NCBI GenBank assembly: GCA_020746835.1
Contig: JAGPNK010000005.1
Location: 2,046,001 to 2,110,000 of the forward strand
DNA length: 64,000 nucleotides
From: Stachybotrys elegans
Lineage: Eukaryota; Ascomycota; Sordariomycetes; Hypocreales; Stachybotryaceae
Direction of reading: 5' to 3'
Shown: positions 54,075 to 64,000 of the stretch, in pieces
Position numbering within the stretch: the first letter of the stretch is position 1
Layout of the letters: every line of letters begins with the position of its first letter
Notes under the pieces: generated by a model
What the model was told of the DNA's origin: nothing
The model's database searches: none
The model's input: only the letters and a program-made list of their open reading frames with translations
Made by a program: the position numbers and the translations under genes

Positions 54075-56905
54075 TCATGAAAAATCATCAGCGGCCGTGG
54101 GGCTGGCGAGACGGTCGAGGCGCTGAGACAGCTCCTTGATCTCGCGATTGATCTCAAAGGCGATGGGAGGTAGCGTCTGCGACCACATGCGCCACTCGCG
54201 GTCCTCAGGAGAGATGCCTGAGCCAGCCATCTGGCGACCCCGGTCGCTGGCCTCCAGCAGACGCTGGCGGCAGTCGTCAAGGCGAACCACCATGTTGGGG
54301 TTGGCGCATCGCTGGGTCTCGCCGATGATGTTGAGGGCAATACCGTCGATGGAGGCGATCTGCTGGGTGATCTTGTCAATGCCGGCGTCGCCTCGGATAA
54401 GGCCGACAAGGTTCTGGATATCAGACACGATCAAGGCGGATTGGTCGGAAACGTAAATCTTAGATGAGGGTCAGCTAGGCCAGGACATGCGTCTGAGGCA
54501 GGCTTACTCGTAGGTCTTCAGCTTGAGTGTCCCGGGCTTGAATGCTATACCCATTTGCGGGAGGATAGTTGTTATATCCATTGCCGTTGGCCATTCCATT
54601 CATTGCTCCATTGATGCCCAGTGGCTTCGGTTCGAGGGACTCGCGGGGTGAGTTGACGGGACTGTACGCCGACGAGTCGGCGCTTGCGCGGAACCCACCG
54701 AGACCCTGGAAGGCGGGAGGTGGCGGCAGCGCCTCACTGGATATAGAGCTGCCGTTGCTGTGCTTCACAGGGGAATAGAAGCCATTTGCCGAGCCTACGG
54801 GGCTCATGACCTCGTCATCCTCATCTTGTTCAAGTTCAGAGGCAGGGGTAACGCGAATCTTGGCTAGTCGGAGCACTTCAATGATGGAAGCGCTGAGGTG
54901 TGACGCGGCCGCGTCAAGGACGGAGACGGGGAACATGCCAGCACCGGCAGCAAAGTTCTTCGAGGCCGTGATAAGACCATTGGCGGTAGCCGAAACCTTG
55001 GCCCGGAGCTTTCCCTGTCGTTGACCAAACTCATCATCCTGAGGCGTGGCCTCGTCCAGGTCCTTCGTAATGCGCCGGACACTGACCACGACGAGCTTCA
55101 TGGCCTCCATGACCTTTCTCGGATCCTCGCTCCTGGCGGTGCGGAGAAGCTCATCAATGGCAATCTGAAACTTGGTGACATGGACATCCTTGACCAAACC
55201 AGTATCCTCGACGAAGCCAGTCTCTCGGAGATACTGAGCAGCATTCTGGTCCATGGTCGGAGAGTCGAAGGAGGATCCGCGAAGGTCGCGAAGCTGCGTC
55301 TTGGTTCGGGCGTACCGGTTCCTCCATTCTCGGACTTCGCGCTCAAGCTCTTGAACAGACTTCTCCAGCTCCAGCTGTCTCTCGTACGTTGAAGTGCTCT
55401 GCTGGGACAGCGCTCTCATCTCCTGGAGGAAGTCCTGAGCCTCTCGGCGGACTTCCTCCGTGACTCGCTGCTGCTCACGTAGAGAACTGCGGAGCTCTTC
55501 ATTTTCTCGCTCCAGCTCCGGATTCGCATTTCTCGATGAGGCGTTCATGTTGGCGGCGTTGATTTGCATCTGCTGGAGTTGGTCCTGAAGCCGGCGTGTC
55601 TCGTCATCATGGTCGTCCCGCATGCGATCCAGCTCCTGTTTCATCGAGTCGTTGAGGCTCTGAGCCTCTGATAGCTTGTCCTCTAGACTTCGGCGTAGCT
55701 GATCCCATTCTTGCCTGTCCGTGTCTACATTCGCGGCTCTTGACCGCTCATTCTCGAGCGCAGCGTTCATCTCGTCGTCTTTCTTCTTCATGGCGTCTTC
55801 CATGCCGTCCAGCTTGTCGCGTAGCTCACGGAGTTGCGATTGGTAATCCTCAATAAGCTTCTTGTCCGTCTGAGAGAGTTAGCTCGTCGTCCCTTGAAGG
55901 AGCAAATAGACTTACCTCGGAGGCAACACCGCTGCCGGCGCTTCTCTTGCTCTCTCGGTCCACATATGCATCCGAACCGTCGTCGTCTGCACCGTCGTCG
56001 TCCTCCTCAACCATTGTGCTCTTGTTTGGTACAATTGTGTTGTTTTGGTTCAGCTGCTTCTGCATGGGGCGGCCAAATTCACTTGGCGGCATACCAGGCG
56101 ACGGCGGTATGCCGTATGCGTCGAATGGTGGGGGGCCGCGAATAGAGCTGGCATCTGAGGGCCGCCGCATAGCACTGGGACCGCGAGGAGGAAAGGGGCC
56201 ACCTGGGCCACTGCGGTTGGACATGGCGCTGCCGCCGCGAGGTATATCTCCGCCTGCGAAGCGGGGGAAGCGCCTCTCTAGCTCATGGAAGACGTCTGCA
56301 GCAAGGTCTCGGAATCGTGGAGGGCCGAGGGAGGATAGCCTCTGGCGGGCCTGGTTGCGCTTGGGGTGAAAGTTCTTTTCGGGCATGAGGAAGGCCGGGG
56401 GTCCATTGGGGATGTTCGGGGGCGCGCGGGCAGCGGCCTGGCGACGTATCAATTCGTCAAAGACATCTGTGCTGAGCTCAAAGAACTGAACCGAGGAGAG
56501 TCGCAGCAGCTTGTCGCGAGCCTTATTGGGTTGCGACTTGGCGTTGGGGTCTCGCGATTGAAGAAAGGTCCTGAGAGTGCGGTAATGCTCGCCGAGGACG
56601 GTCTCGTCCATGTCGCCGCCGCGCGTGCTGTTGCGCTCACTCCTGGCATAGATGTTGGTGCCGCTGCTGGAACGGGCGCCAACAGAAGGAGGCGGTGAAG
56701 GCCCGCCGGTGTTGCTCCTGGTGGGCGCAGGAAAGCCGTTGAGACTCATGGCGTCGTTTGAGCCGCCCGAGATGGGAGGCGATGCGAGATTCGATCGGTT
56801 GTTGGGATAGGGGCCGTCGTCTGGACCCTGATATTTGCCGACTGACCACTCGCTTCCGCCTACAGAGACAGGTGATAGCGGTGCATTAGGGCCGGCGAGG
56901 CTCAT
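54075..56905 (-). CDS. spa2: Spa2-like polarity scaffold
   Basis: Polarisome scaffold of 911 residues that sits at hyphal tips and organises formin-driven actin and MAPK signalling. Minus-strand exons are 55916-56905, 54508-55869 and 54075-54458, in phase. Two SHD1 repeats, the family signature shared with GIT1, are at about 105-160 (LRTFLQSRDPNAK...RDKLLRLSSVQFFELSTDVF) and about 165-215 (RQRLSSLGPPRFRDLAADVF). A Pro/Gly-rich spacer follows. A long coiled coil covers about 330-520 (QLRELRDKLDGMED and on). A conserved C-terminal helical region (IVSDIQNLVGLIRGDAGID, RCANPNMVVRLDDCRQRLL) ends DDFS. Partner binding is from family knowledge. Start: the ATG opening MSLAGPNAPLSPVSVGGSEW. Confidence 0.92.
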
Positions 56906-59900
56906 GATCGGAGGCTGCTCTGCAGTACAGGGGGAGAAAGGAAGGAGAAAGGAAGGGGGAGGAGAAAATGGAAAGCAGCAAGTTTGAGGCCCAGAAGGGT
57001 GACGTGCGCGGGTGCGGATTGGCTCGCTGGTGGGATGGTTGTCTCAAAAAGAAGGGAGCGCCACGCGGAAATCCAGTCTCGAAAAAAAAGAAGAGGCGGC
57101 CTCGCTCAGGAATCGATCCCCCACACTTGCGTTGCCGTGGCTGGTGATCCTTCTTCTTTTTTCCTTTCCCTCTGTCGTCTTCTCTTTTTCGTTTCCGTCG
57201 GTCGTCTTGGTGGTACCTTTTTTCCGCTTCTAGTCGTCACGGGAGAAGACGTAAGGACATGGGGCGTAGCGTCGAGGAACGAGCGAAGGGCGACGACGGA
57301 GGGTTTTAGGCGGTGGTTGGCGTTTGGGCGGTCGGTAGTGGATGGATGGACCTTGAATTAAATGGGAGGGGGGCAGAGAGAGGAAGGGGGATAGCGGGAT
57401 AGTGGATAACGGGATGGCTACCTAAGGGTGAGGGCCTAGAGGTTAGTTGTAGTAGGTAGGTAGGTAGCACGGTATGTACACCGACGCCGACGATCAATCG
57501 AGCCAACGTGTAATGCTACCGCTTTGTTGGAGTTGAGATGAGAAGAAGAAGAGTCGGGACGGATTGACTGATGCAACGATCCATTCATTGACTTGCTTGG
57601 CCGGAGCTGCTACTGCTGTCTGTCCCTCTTTCCACTCACTGACTTGCTCCTTACTCCAATGCGCTACAGGCCGGTTGCGATATTACCATGGAATTATAGC
57701 CGGATCCCCTGCATCCTGTCGCAGCAAAGGACGACATGTCAAGGAGTAGATGCAAGGATAGGAGCACCAGGCCACCTGTGATTGGCGGGACAGTACCTGT
57801 TCTCGGTGGAGAGACAAAGGGATGGAGCGTGGTGCTGGTGCTGGTGGTGGATCATGGATGGATGGCGGGATCAGGAGCTGGAGGGCAAGAAAGGGGGCCT
57901 TTGGGGGGTTGCATTGGCAGACAGCACCTGCGACTAACCTACAGGCCTACCAAATGGGCAGTCGCGCACCTTCTTTCTACTTACCTGTGGGACCCCGCGC
58001 CCCATCTCGAAATCTCACGGAACCTGGCCCTGGGAAATGAAGACATGAGTCCATGGAGACAATCCCTGCCACCTTGTCTCTGGCTCTCTTGTCGTCGCTG
58101 CGTCCGCGCCTCCCTAAAATCACAGAGTCGCGGTGCATTGTGCAGCATGCGGCGCCGCCCGTCGAGGCTTCGGTACCTTATCGACCTGCACCGGCTCTGG
58201 CCGGGGGGGAAATGCCACGCCCAGAACTAGCATGACTGGCCGTACCATCACCATCGCATCACCATCACCCATCGCCATTTATCATCGCCGTCGTGCCCAG
58301 CTAAACCATCGCAGCCGTGTACATAATAACGAGCTGGCGTCTGCATCGTGGCTCGGCTGGCGATCGTCCGTCCATCCGCTCGCTCATCAAGACGATCTCG
58401 GAACCAAACGATGCCTGTTCGCACCGCCGCCCACTGAGGCTCTGCTCTGCGATGTGCTTTGCTTTGCTTTGCTTTGCTCTATCATACGGTATCCCAGTAC
58501 ATATGTACATGCTCGGGAGGGACAGCCGCCTTATCGTCAGCAGACGTCGGCATCGGCATAAAGAATCAGTCTCCCTCCGTCCCTTGCATATACATGCATG
58601 GCTGATGATGGAATCGCCCATCCCGGGACTTTGCAGTGAAATGCCCCCGCATGGTCCAGCCATCCATCCACCCCCTTTTTTCTTATTTCCAGCCCAGCCG
58701 GGTCACCTGCAGGTGTGGTGGTGTGTGTGTCCCTGTTGCTCGTCAGGAACGGCTCGGCTATGGACGCCTCCTTTTTTCTTCTTCTTCTTCCCGCCCCGGA
58801 CATGACTGGCTGGCGAGATAGCGTGACAATCTTGACAAGCGTGCCGCCAGCTTGCCCAATTCAAGACTCAGTTCCGCGACAGATTCTTACCAGCCCCCTG
58901 GCAGGGCTAGTGAACTACTGGAATGTGCGCTCGGAGCACAGCAACCCATTCGTCGCTGTGGCAGTGCTTGAGATCTGCGAGTCTTTGTCTTTGATGGTAT
59001 TCGCAGCTTGTCTAGATCATCCATCTCACCTGGATCACCGTCTTGTCTCCTCTCGGATGTGTCAGTCACCTCATGCACAGCACTGTCCATCCGCCCATCT
59101 GCCCATTGAGGCTGCCCTCCGAACATCCCCTGACCTTGCTGCCCATGAGCCGTCACATCCCACATGCCCTTGTGAACCACGGCGCATCGCAGACGCCAGC
59201 CAATACCCACTCCAAGCAACCCCTGAGCATGCTCACAAGCCGCGCGTCACCTCTCATTCGCCCATCTCATCTCTCTGTAAGGCGCTTCCACCCGGCTATT
59301 GTTGGTAGTTGCCGGCACTGATTCGACCTCATTGTATGTATGGTTACTGTCTTTGGTAGTCTGCTGATGTTTTTGTAATTGCCCAATCCGCGAGGCCGTC
59401 ATGTCTAAACCATTCATTCACTTGTCCTGCCCTTCAATGCCAACCCACACGCACCCTTGGCCTTTGCTCCTACCCATGCATCCTTGATCCCATTCATTAA
59501 TCAACCTGCCATGAACCCATTTCGCCAAATACCCCGGCGCCTATCGTGGTGGTGCGGCCTGCCTTGCCGAAACACCTATTCGCTCCCATGTTCCCATGTT
59601 CCCATGTTCCCATGTTGGAGTCTAGAGCGTTCGAGGAATTTTCCGTCTTGTCTCTAGTTTGGTTCTCAGAGGTGGGCTTTGCTTCCTCTTGCTTCTAATG
59701 TAGCAATCTTATCGTTCCACTGTATTTGGTGCTTGATGTCCTTTTGCGAATGGAGCAGGGAAGAAGCGGCTTGAAGAAACGAGAAGAGCTTGCATCGTCA
59801 CGCTGCATGTCTGGATATGATAATAAACCAGAAATATTAAAGATGTCGGGCCCCCCTACTGTACCTCCCACATGCATAAGGCCGTGCCGTGGAGTTAATA

Positions 59901-60192
59901 CGTCAGATCTGATCTGTCCCGCGGTAGAGTGGCACTCGATAGCCGGCTTGGCTTGCCCATTCTCTCTTGCACAAATATTCAGATGTCCTTCATCGTTTGC
60001 TCCGGCATCATCGCTAGTTTATGCACCTTCGTTTCACAGTCATGTCATGCACCCTTGATACGAAATCCGCAGCTTGTAACAATTCCCGACCCATGGTATC
60101 CTCTGTCCTTGATCCCTGATGCCCAATAACAAATGGCCTCCCGTACGCCGAATTAAGAGAGGAAAAGAGATTGTGAAGAAAGGGCTCGTCTT
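56906..60192. other. Long intergenic region, no gene seen
   Basis: 3.3 kb upstream of Spa2 and downstream of Ssu72. Pyrimidine-rich runs near 57150-57230 and tandem repeats near 58450-58480 and 59585-59616. Frames of 60-200 codons occur but lack domains or codon bias. Confidence 0.5.
59585..59616 (+). repeat. CCCATGTT x 4 tandem repeat
   Basis: Four perfect 8-bp units, non-coding. Confidence 0.9.
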
Positions 60193-61008
60193 TCAGAACC
60201 ATGCCAAAGTCCAGGTAGCTGGGAGATTGGGCCACCGTTCCTGCCACGCAGCTAGGATTTCTGGTACTCGCTCGTCAAAGCTGGCTCGGCCGCCTGCGCT
60301 GCCGCTATCGAAAGCTGTAGCACCCATGGCGGCTCGCTCCTCCGCTGCCGCCGCGTTGAGCGAGTTAGCCAAGTCGAGGATGCCCTGGCCCCCTACGGCT
60401 GCCTCCTCATGGTTGTCCTTGATGTCAATGTTGATCACGTGAACAGGGCGGTTTAGAGGGGATCCCCGGTTCAGCAGGTCATCAATAACGGCGTCCCAGC
60501 ATCGTTCTTCGCAAGTGAAGACTACATCCACGATGCCGCCTTCGGTGCCCTCGCTGCCACGGTCGGATGCGTGTTGAAGACGAGGGATGCCGACCTGCCA
60601 ATCCTGCCAACGCTCTGGGCCCCATTTGACCCCCCTATTCCTCCCAAGCATATTCAGGATACCATTGTTGCGATACAGCCGGGGGTCCTTCGATTCCAGC
60701 TCCTTGTACATGCTGTCGTAGGATGTCTTGTTGAACTGATATACATTGGGTTGTGTGATTGTAGGGCCCGGTAGACGCACGAGAGAGCCAGTTCCGAAGG
60801 AAATGACGGGGTAGTTGGCTTGCGATAGTCGCAGATGCGCCTCCATGGATCTGAGTCGCGTTAGCTACCTAGGCATACATATCTGGTGACTACGAGAGAC
60901 AAACCTGTTGTTGTTACTAGCACATACTGTGCAAAACTTCAGCTTGAAGTCACCCCCAACTCCAGCGCCATTCTGGCTGGGCTCGGCTGCCCCGTTGGCC
61001 ACCTCCAT
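60193..61008 (-). CDS. ssu72: Ssu72 RNA polymerase II CTD phosphatase
   Basis: Dephosphorylates Ser5 of the RNA polymerase II tail during 3'-end processing, 253 residues. Minus-strand exons are 60905-61008 and 60193-60850. The splice falls inside the signature: CASNNN in exon 1 and RSMEAH in exon 2 combine to the CX5R phosphatase loop (Cys29, Arg35). Typical Ssu72 landmarks follow: [15 protein letters not shown], the [15 protein letters not shown] region, [19 protein letters not shown] and [17 protein letters not shown]. It has a normal length with a short extra N-terminus ([19 protein letters not shown]). The C-terminal portion includes a Gly/Ala-rich insertion (about 195-225) longer than in yeast. 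Nuclear action is from family knowledge. Confidence 0.95.
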
Positions 61009-64000
61009 GTCGAATCGTTCAATTGAGAGCTATGTACTGCCGAGGCACCGTGGGTAACTCCGGCGCGTCTGCGTGATTGCTATTCTTCTCGGTTAGCTAA
61101 CAGCCATGATAAGCAAGTGCAGTTGTAGAAATGTGTGGCGTAGCATGGAATCAGACAAAAAAGCGTATAATGATTTTTTCAGCAATCAAGTTCAGACAGC
61201 TCCAATAATGAGATCATCAGGAAAGCGGGTTAGTGAGACGGATGGAAAGAAAATGGGTAGCTTGCCTATGCTGACGAGTTCCTATACCGTCAGTTCTACC
61301 TTGCAGACATTACGCCATGGGCTGGGATGCTGCTCTGCTGCCAGTTGCTCGCTGATGAGCTCAGGTGTAGCCCTTTGGTTGCAGTGGCAGAAGCTTGAAG
61401 AGCTTTGAGGTTTGTTGGGGGGCTGCTCGGCAAATTCTCGGCTGCCCGGCCAAGTGGATCCCGAGCAGGATCTTGGTCTGGCTTATCTAATATTCATATC
61501 GTTCTCTGAAGAGCACACTTGTGTAAAGCAAGAAGAAGAAGCTCGGTGAGTCTGGTGAGTATCTGGGCTTGCTGGCGAAAATATTTATCTTGCTAGAAAT
61601 TTTATCTATACCCACTCGTGATATTTGCTTCACTACGGATACCGTGACGAATAGAGTGCTGGTTAAGCCCTCATTTTACTCGCTCAGGCCCCACATCAAA
61701 GAGCCAAAGTGTGCAAGTGCGAGAACAATATAAGCCAGTGAGGTGATTGGTCCGTAGGCGCTGCAGACCATGAAACAAACGCACATATTGCTCGGCCAAT
61801 CAGAGCCTGGTTACTGGAGTACTGGAGCGAGAACAGCTATCAGCCCCTCAAGCAGGCTAAAAATAACCCCCTCGGCTTTCCGTGAATACTGAGACAGAGA
61901 GACAGAGACAGAGCAGAGATGAGAATAGCTTCTACAATTCTGCCCGAGAACTGTGTGCTGGTCATATTTAGGTAGACAAGGATTGGGAGAAAAAAAGAAA
62001 TCGATCCTTCCCCCCAGGATCCTTGGCAAAATAATGCCCGGCTGGTAGGTGGTGGTCAAAGCTCGTTGCCATCTTTGACACCTATATCCGTTGCGTATCG
62101 GTGAATGAGTCGTATCCACGATTCATACCGTCTATGCGACGTCTGCCAGGTGACGCGGTCAACATCATGTGCTCCAAAAGAGTTTGGGGAACAAACGCAC
62201 AGGCTGTGGGCGGCGATCCGCGATCCGCGATCCAAGTATTACCGTCTGAACGTGGCAAACAAAGCCAAGGCCACTACCCAAGGCGGACAATGATGGGGAA
62301 TGGGGCCTCTGTATGCTTCGCAAGTACGCTCGTCCCCTCGTGACCCATTCAAGCAATATACATTCTCGTCATGTCATTTCCGAGGTTGTCTCAGGATAAG
62401 TTCACATTGGCATCACCAATGCGCTAGCCCCACGTCGTACCAGATCTCTTAGGTCTGGGCTGGCCATGTTGGGCTGAAGAAGAGCTGGAGGAAGCATGGC
62501 GATCCAGCCCAGGCAGCCTCGCATGGGGCTGGCATGACGATCCCCTGGTCTGCAAACGCAATACGGACAGAGTAGGGCCTGGTGAATCAAGGGAGCATTC
62601 TATCAATAACGTCCTTCAATCTAGCCGCCCGGACAATCCGAATGGCAAAACTGGTTGCCGCTTTCGGTCCCCCTAGTCGCTGATTCAGCCAACCGTGAAT
62701 CGTCATGTCATAATCCAGCGACATCAGATGGCATTGGCGGCGTAGTCCATGCATTGAGCTTCTCCCGCATAACGGAGGGCCTTTTACCCGAGCTCCCCCT
62801 CTCACTGCCCGATGTGGCTCCTGGGCAACATGTAGTTCGGCGTGGCAAGGCATCCTGCAGCATCGCCGTCTGGGCGGCCAACCCAGCGTAAGCTTCCAGG
62901 CGCGCGCACCGTCTGGCCGTCGACCATGGGCCACGCCCTGCTTTACCGCTGCGACGGTGATGGCAACGCCACCGGCTTCCCCAGAGTGTCTTCCCCGTCC
63001 AGCCGCCGAGGCCGAGGATGCCCTGACCAGTCACATTGCGGCGCGACGTACACCCTTAGGCGCTGACAGGCCGAGGTGCTCTGGGTCGATTACTGCATTC
63101 GAGGGAGGGGGATGCAAGAGTCTGAGGTACTACCTCATGAAGCCACAGGGCAAGGCGGATGCAATAATGATGCGAGTCGAGGTACCTCGCTCGCCCGCCG
63201 CCAGCCTATGCAACCTCAGGTACCTTTCAAGGTACACGTACGCCGTTAAATCAAGACCCAACCAAACTTCCCTTCCAGCTGTTGGTCCACATTTGTGACC
63301 TGCTTGGAAGGACCTCACCTGCAATTCGCTTCGCAGGCAGGCGCCCTATGCCAATTGGGGCCGCTAATAGTAGCCCAGTCGCTTCCATCTGTTCCTTCCC
63401 TCAATCCCACTAACCCCCCCAGAAACCTTGCCCGCTCCAATCCACCGCTCGACTGCCCACTGCCCTCTGCCCACTCGTCGACTGCCCACCCTGTCCAAAT
63501 CATTCTCCCACCTTAATTACCTTGGACATCGTATCGTCTTCACCACTCGCCCTCAATTGCGACCTGGCTGGCAGCTCTCTCCCGCACTCCCGCTTCACTT
63601 CTCTACGCTCTTTCGTTTCTTCTCCAGGTCGCATACTTTTGTTCCGTCCTTCCTCCGCTGCCTTTGACGACCAGGCGTCGTCGCCTCGGAGCCCTGCCAA
63701 TCCTGGTCCCGACTTCTTTTCCTCGACCTTCAGCGCCTTGAGCACTGGTGCCCTACTGGCGTCGGCGAGAGAAGCTGTGTCCCACGTACGATCATCACCA
63801 GCTAAGCCGCCTCATCGCTTCGCCTGTAGCTCACGACTTGTCCCGATCTCGCCAGTTTTTGTTCTTTATCTTTTATACCAAACGTTCCTCGCCGTGAGCC
63901 TGTACCCAGGGCGCCTCCGAATTGCGACTCGGTTTGGCTGCCCGCCTAAGGAGCCCCTCCCACAATCACCAGGGGAAAATTCATTATCGACCCCGTTCAC
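61009..64000. other. Right-hand non-coding region and probable leader of a gene beyond the window
   Basis: Promoter side of Ssu72 on the left. A GCGATCC x 3 repeat is at 62213-62233. From about 63400 the plus strand is pyrimidine-rich, with CCAG and CCCAG acceptor-like sites near 63850-63920, like a long fungal 5' leader reading off the right edge. No coding frame with domain character is seen. Confidence 0.5.
62213..62233 (+). repeat. GCGATCC x 3 tandem repeat
   Basis: Three perfect 7-bp units in non-coding sequence. Confidence 0.9.

Noticed and set aside
57095..57145. Possible second tRNA on the minus strand because of a GGATCGATTCC stretch
   Set aside because: No A box, no anticodon arm and no acceptor stem could be folded around it.
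1..64000. CRISPR array, prophage, intact transposon, polyketide or peptide synthetase cluster
   Set aside because: No spaced direct repeats, phage genes, terminal inverted repeats with transposase, or modular synthase domains were seen anywhere in the window.

Overview
The window looks like nuclear DNA from a filamentous ascomycete (Pezizomycotina, probably a Sordariomycete). The evidence is short spliceosomal introns (about 44-100 nt, with GTRNGT-like donors, CTAAC-type branch points and YAG acceptors), GC-rich third codon positions, long pyrimidine-rich leaders, and typical fungal families: a HET-domain protein, a DUF3716 protein, Spa2, Ssu72, Ssb-type Hsp70 and Mcr1. I did not try to name the species. 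Exon models were built by hand by joining frames at canonical splice sites. Each spliced model sums to a multiple of three except one, which carries an apparent frameshift.

Layout. 1-1765: 3' part of an Ssb-type Hsp70 gene with a minisatellite inside an intron. About 1.8-5.5 kb: a decayed, repeat-containing stretch with broken coding remnants and an AT-rich block. 5543-8077 (-): M28 metallopeptidase of the glutamate-carboxypeptidase II type. 10223-12270 (+): MFS transporter. 13339-14109 (+): F-box-like protein with a poly-alanine tract. 16701-16958 (-): 85-residue small protein. 18928-21539 (-): 811-residue protein of unknown function with two C-terminal membrane segments. 22467-22538: tRNA-Asp(GTC). 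23173-25246 (+): F-box protein. 27862-28992 (+): SprT-like metalloprotease. 29648-30816 (-): short-chain dehydrogenase. 32093-33198 (+): mitochondrial NADH-cytochrome b5 reductase.

34000-40239 holds three adjacent carbon-metabolism genes: a D-galactonate dehydratase-type enolase-superfamily enzyme (+), a zinc polyol dehydrogenase (-) and a dihydroxyacetone kinase (+). The first two converge and the last two are divergent. Next come a DUF3716 protein (41637), an intronless HET-domain gene (43110), a Cys/His-rich small protein (45472), a single-pass membrane protein with an apparent one-base frameshift (46794-47994), a JmjN/JmjC protein (48576-50282, -), a UDP-glycosyltransferase (51870-53584), a Spa2 polarity scaffold (54075-56905, -) and the Ssu72 CTD phosphatase (60193-61008, -). 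The last 3 kb is non-coding as far as I can see; its right edge looks like the leader of a gene beyond the window.

Most of the genes are ordinary and unlinked in function. I found no CRISPR array, prophage, intact transposon or classical biosynthetic cluster, and nothing I can defend as a wholly new system. The items most worth checking are the C-tract frameshift, the sugar/triose trio, the decayed 2-5 kb region with its internal duplications, the 811-residue unknown membrane protein, and the JmjN/JmjC protein.
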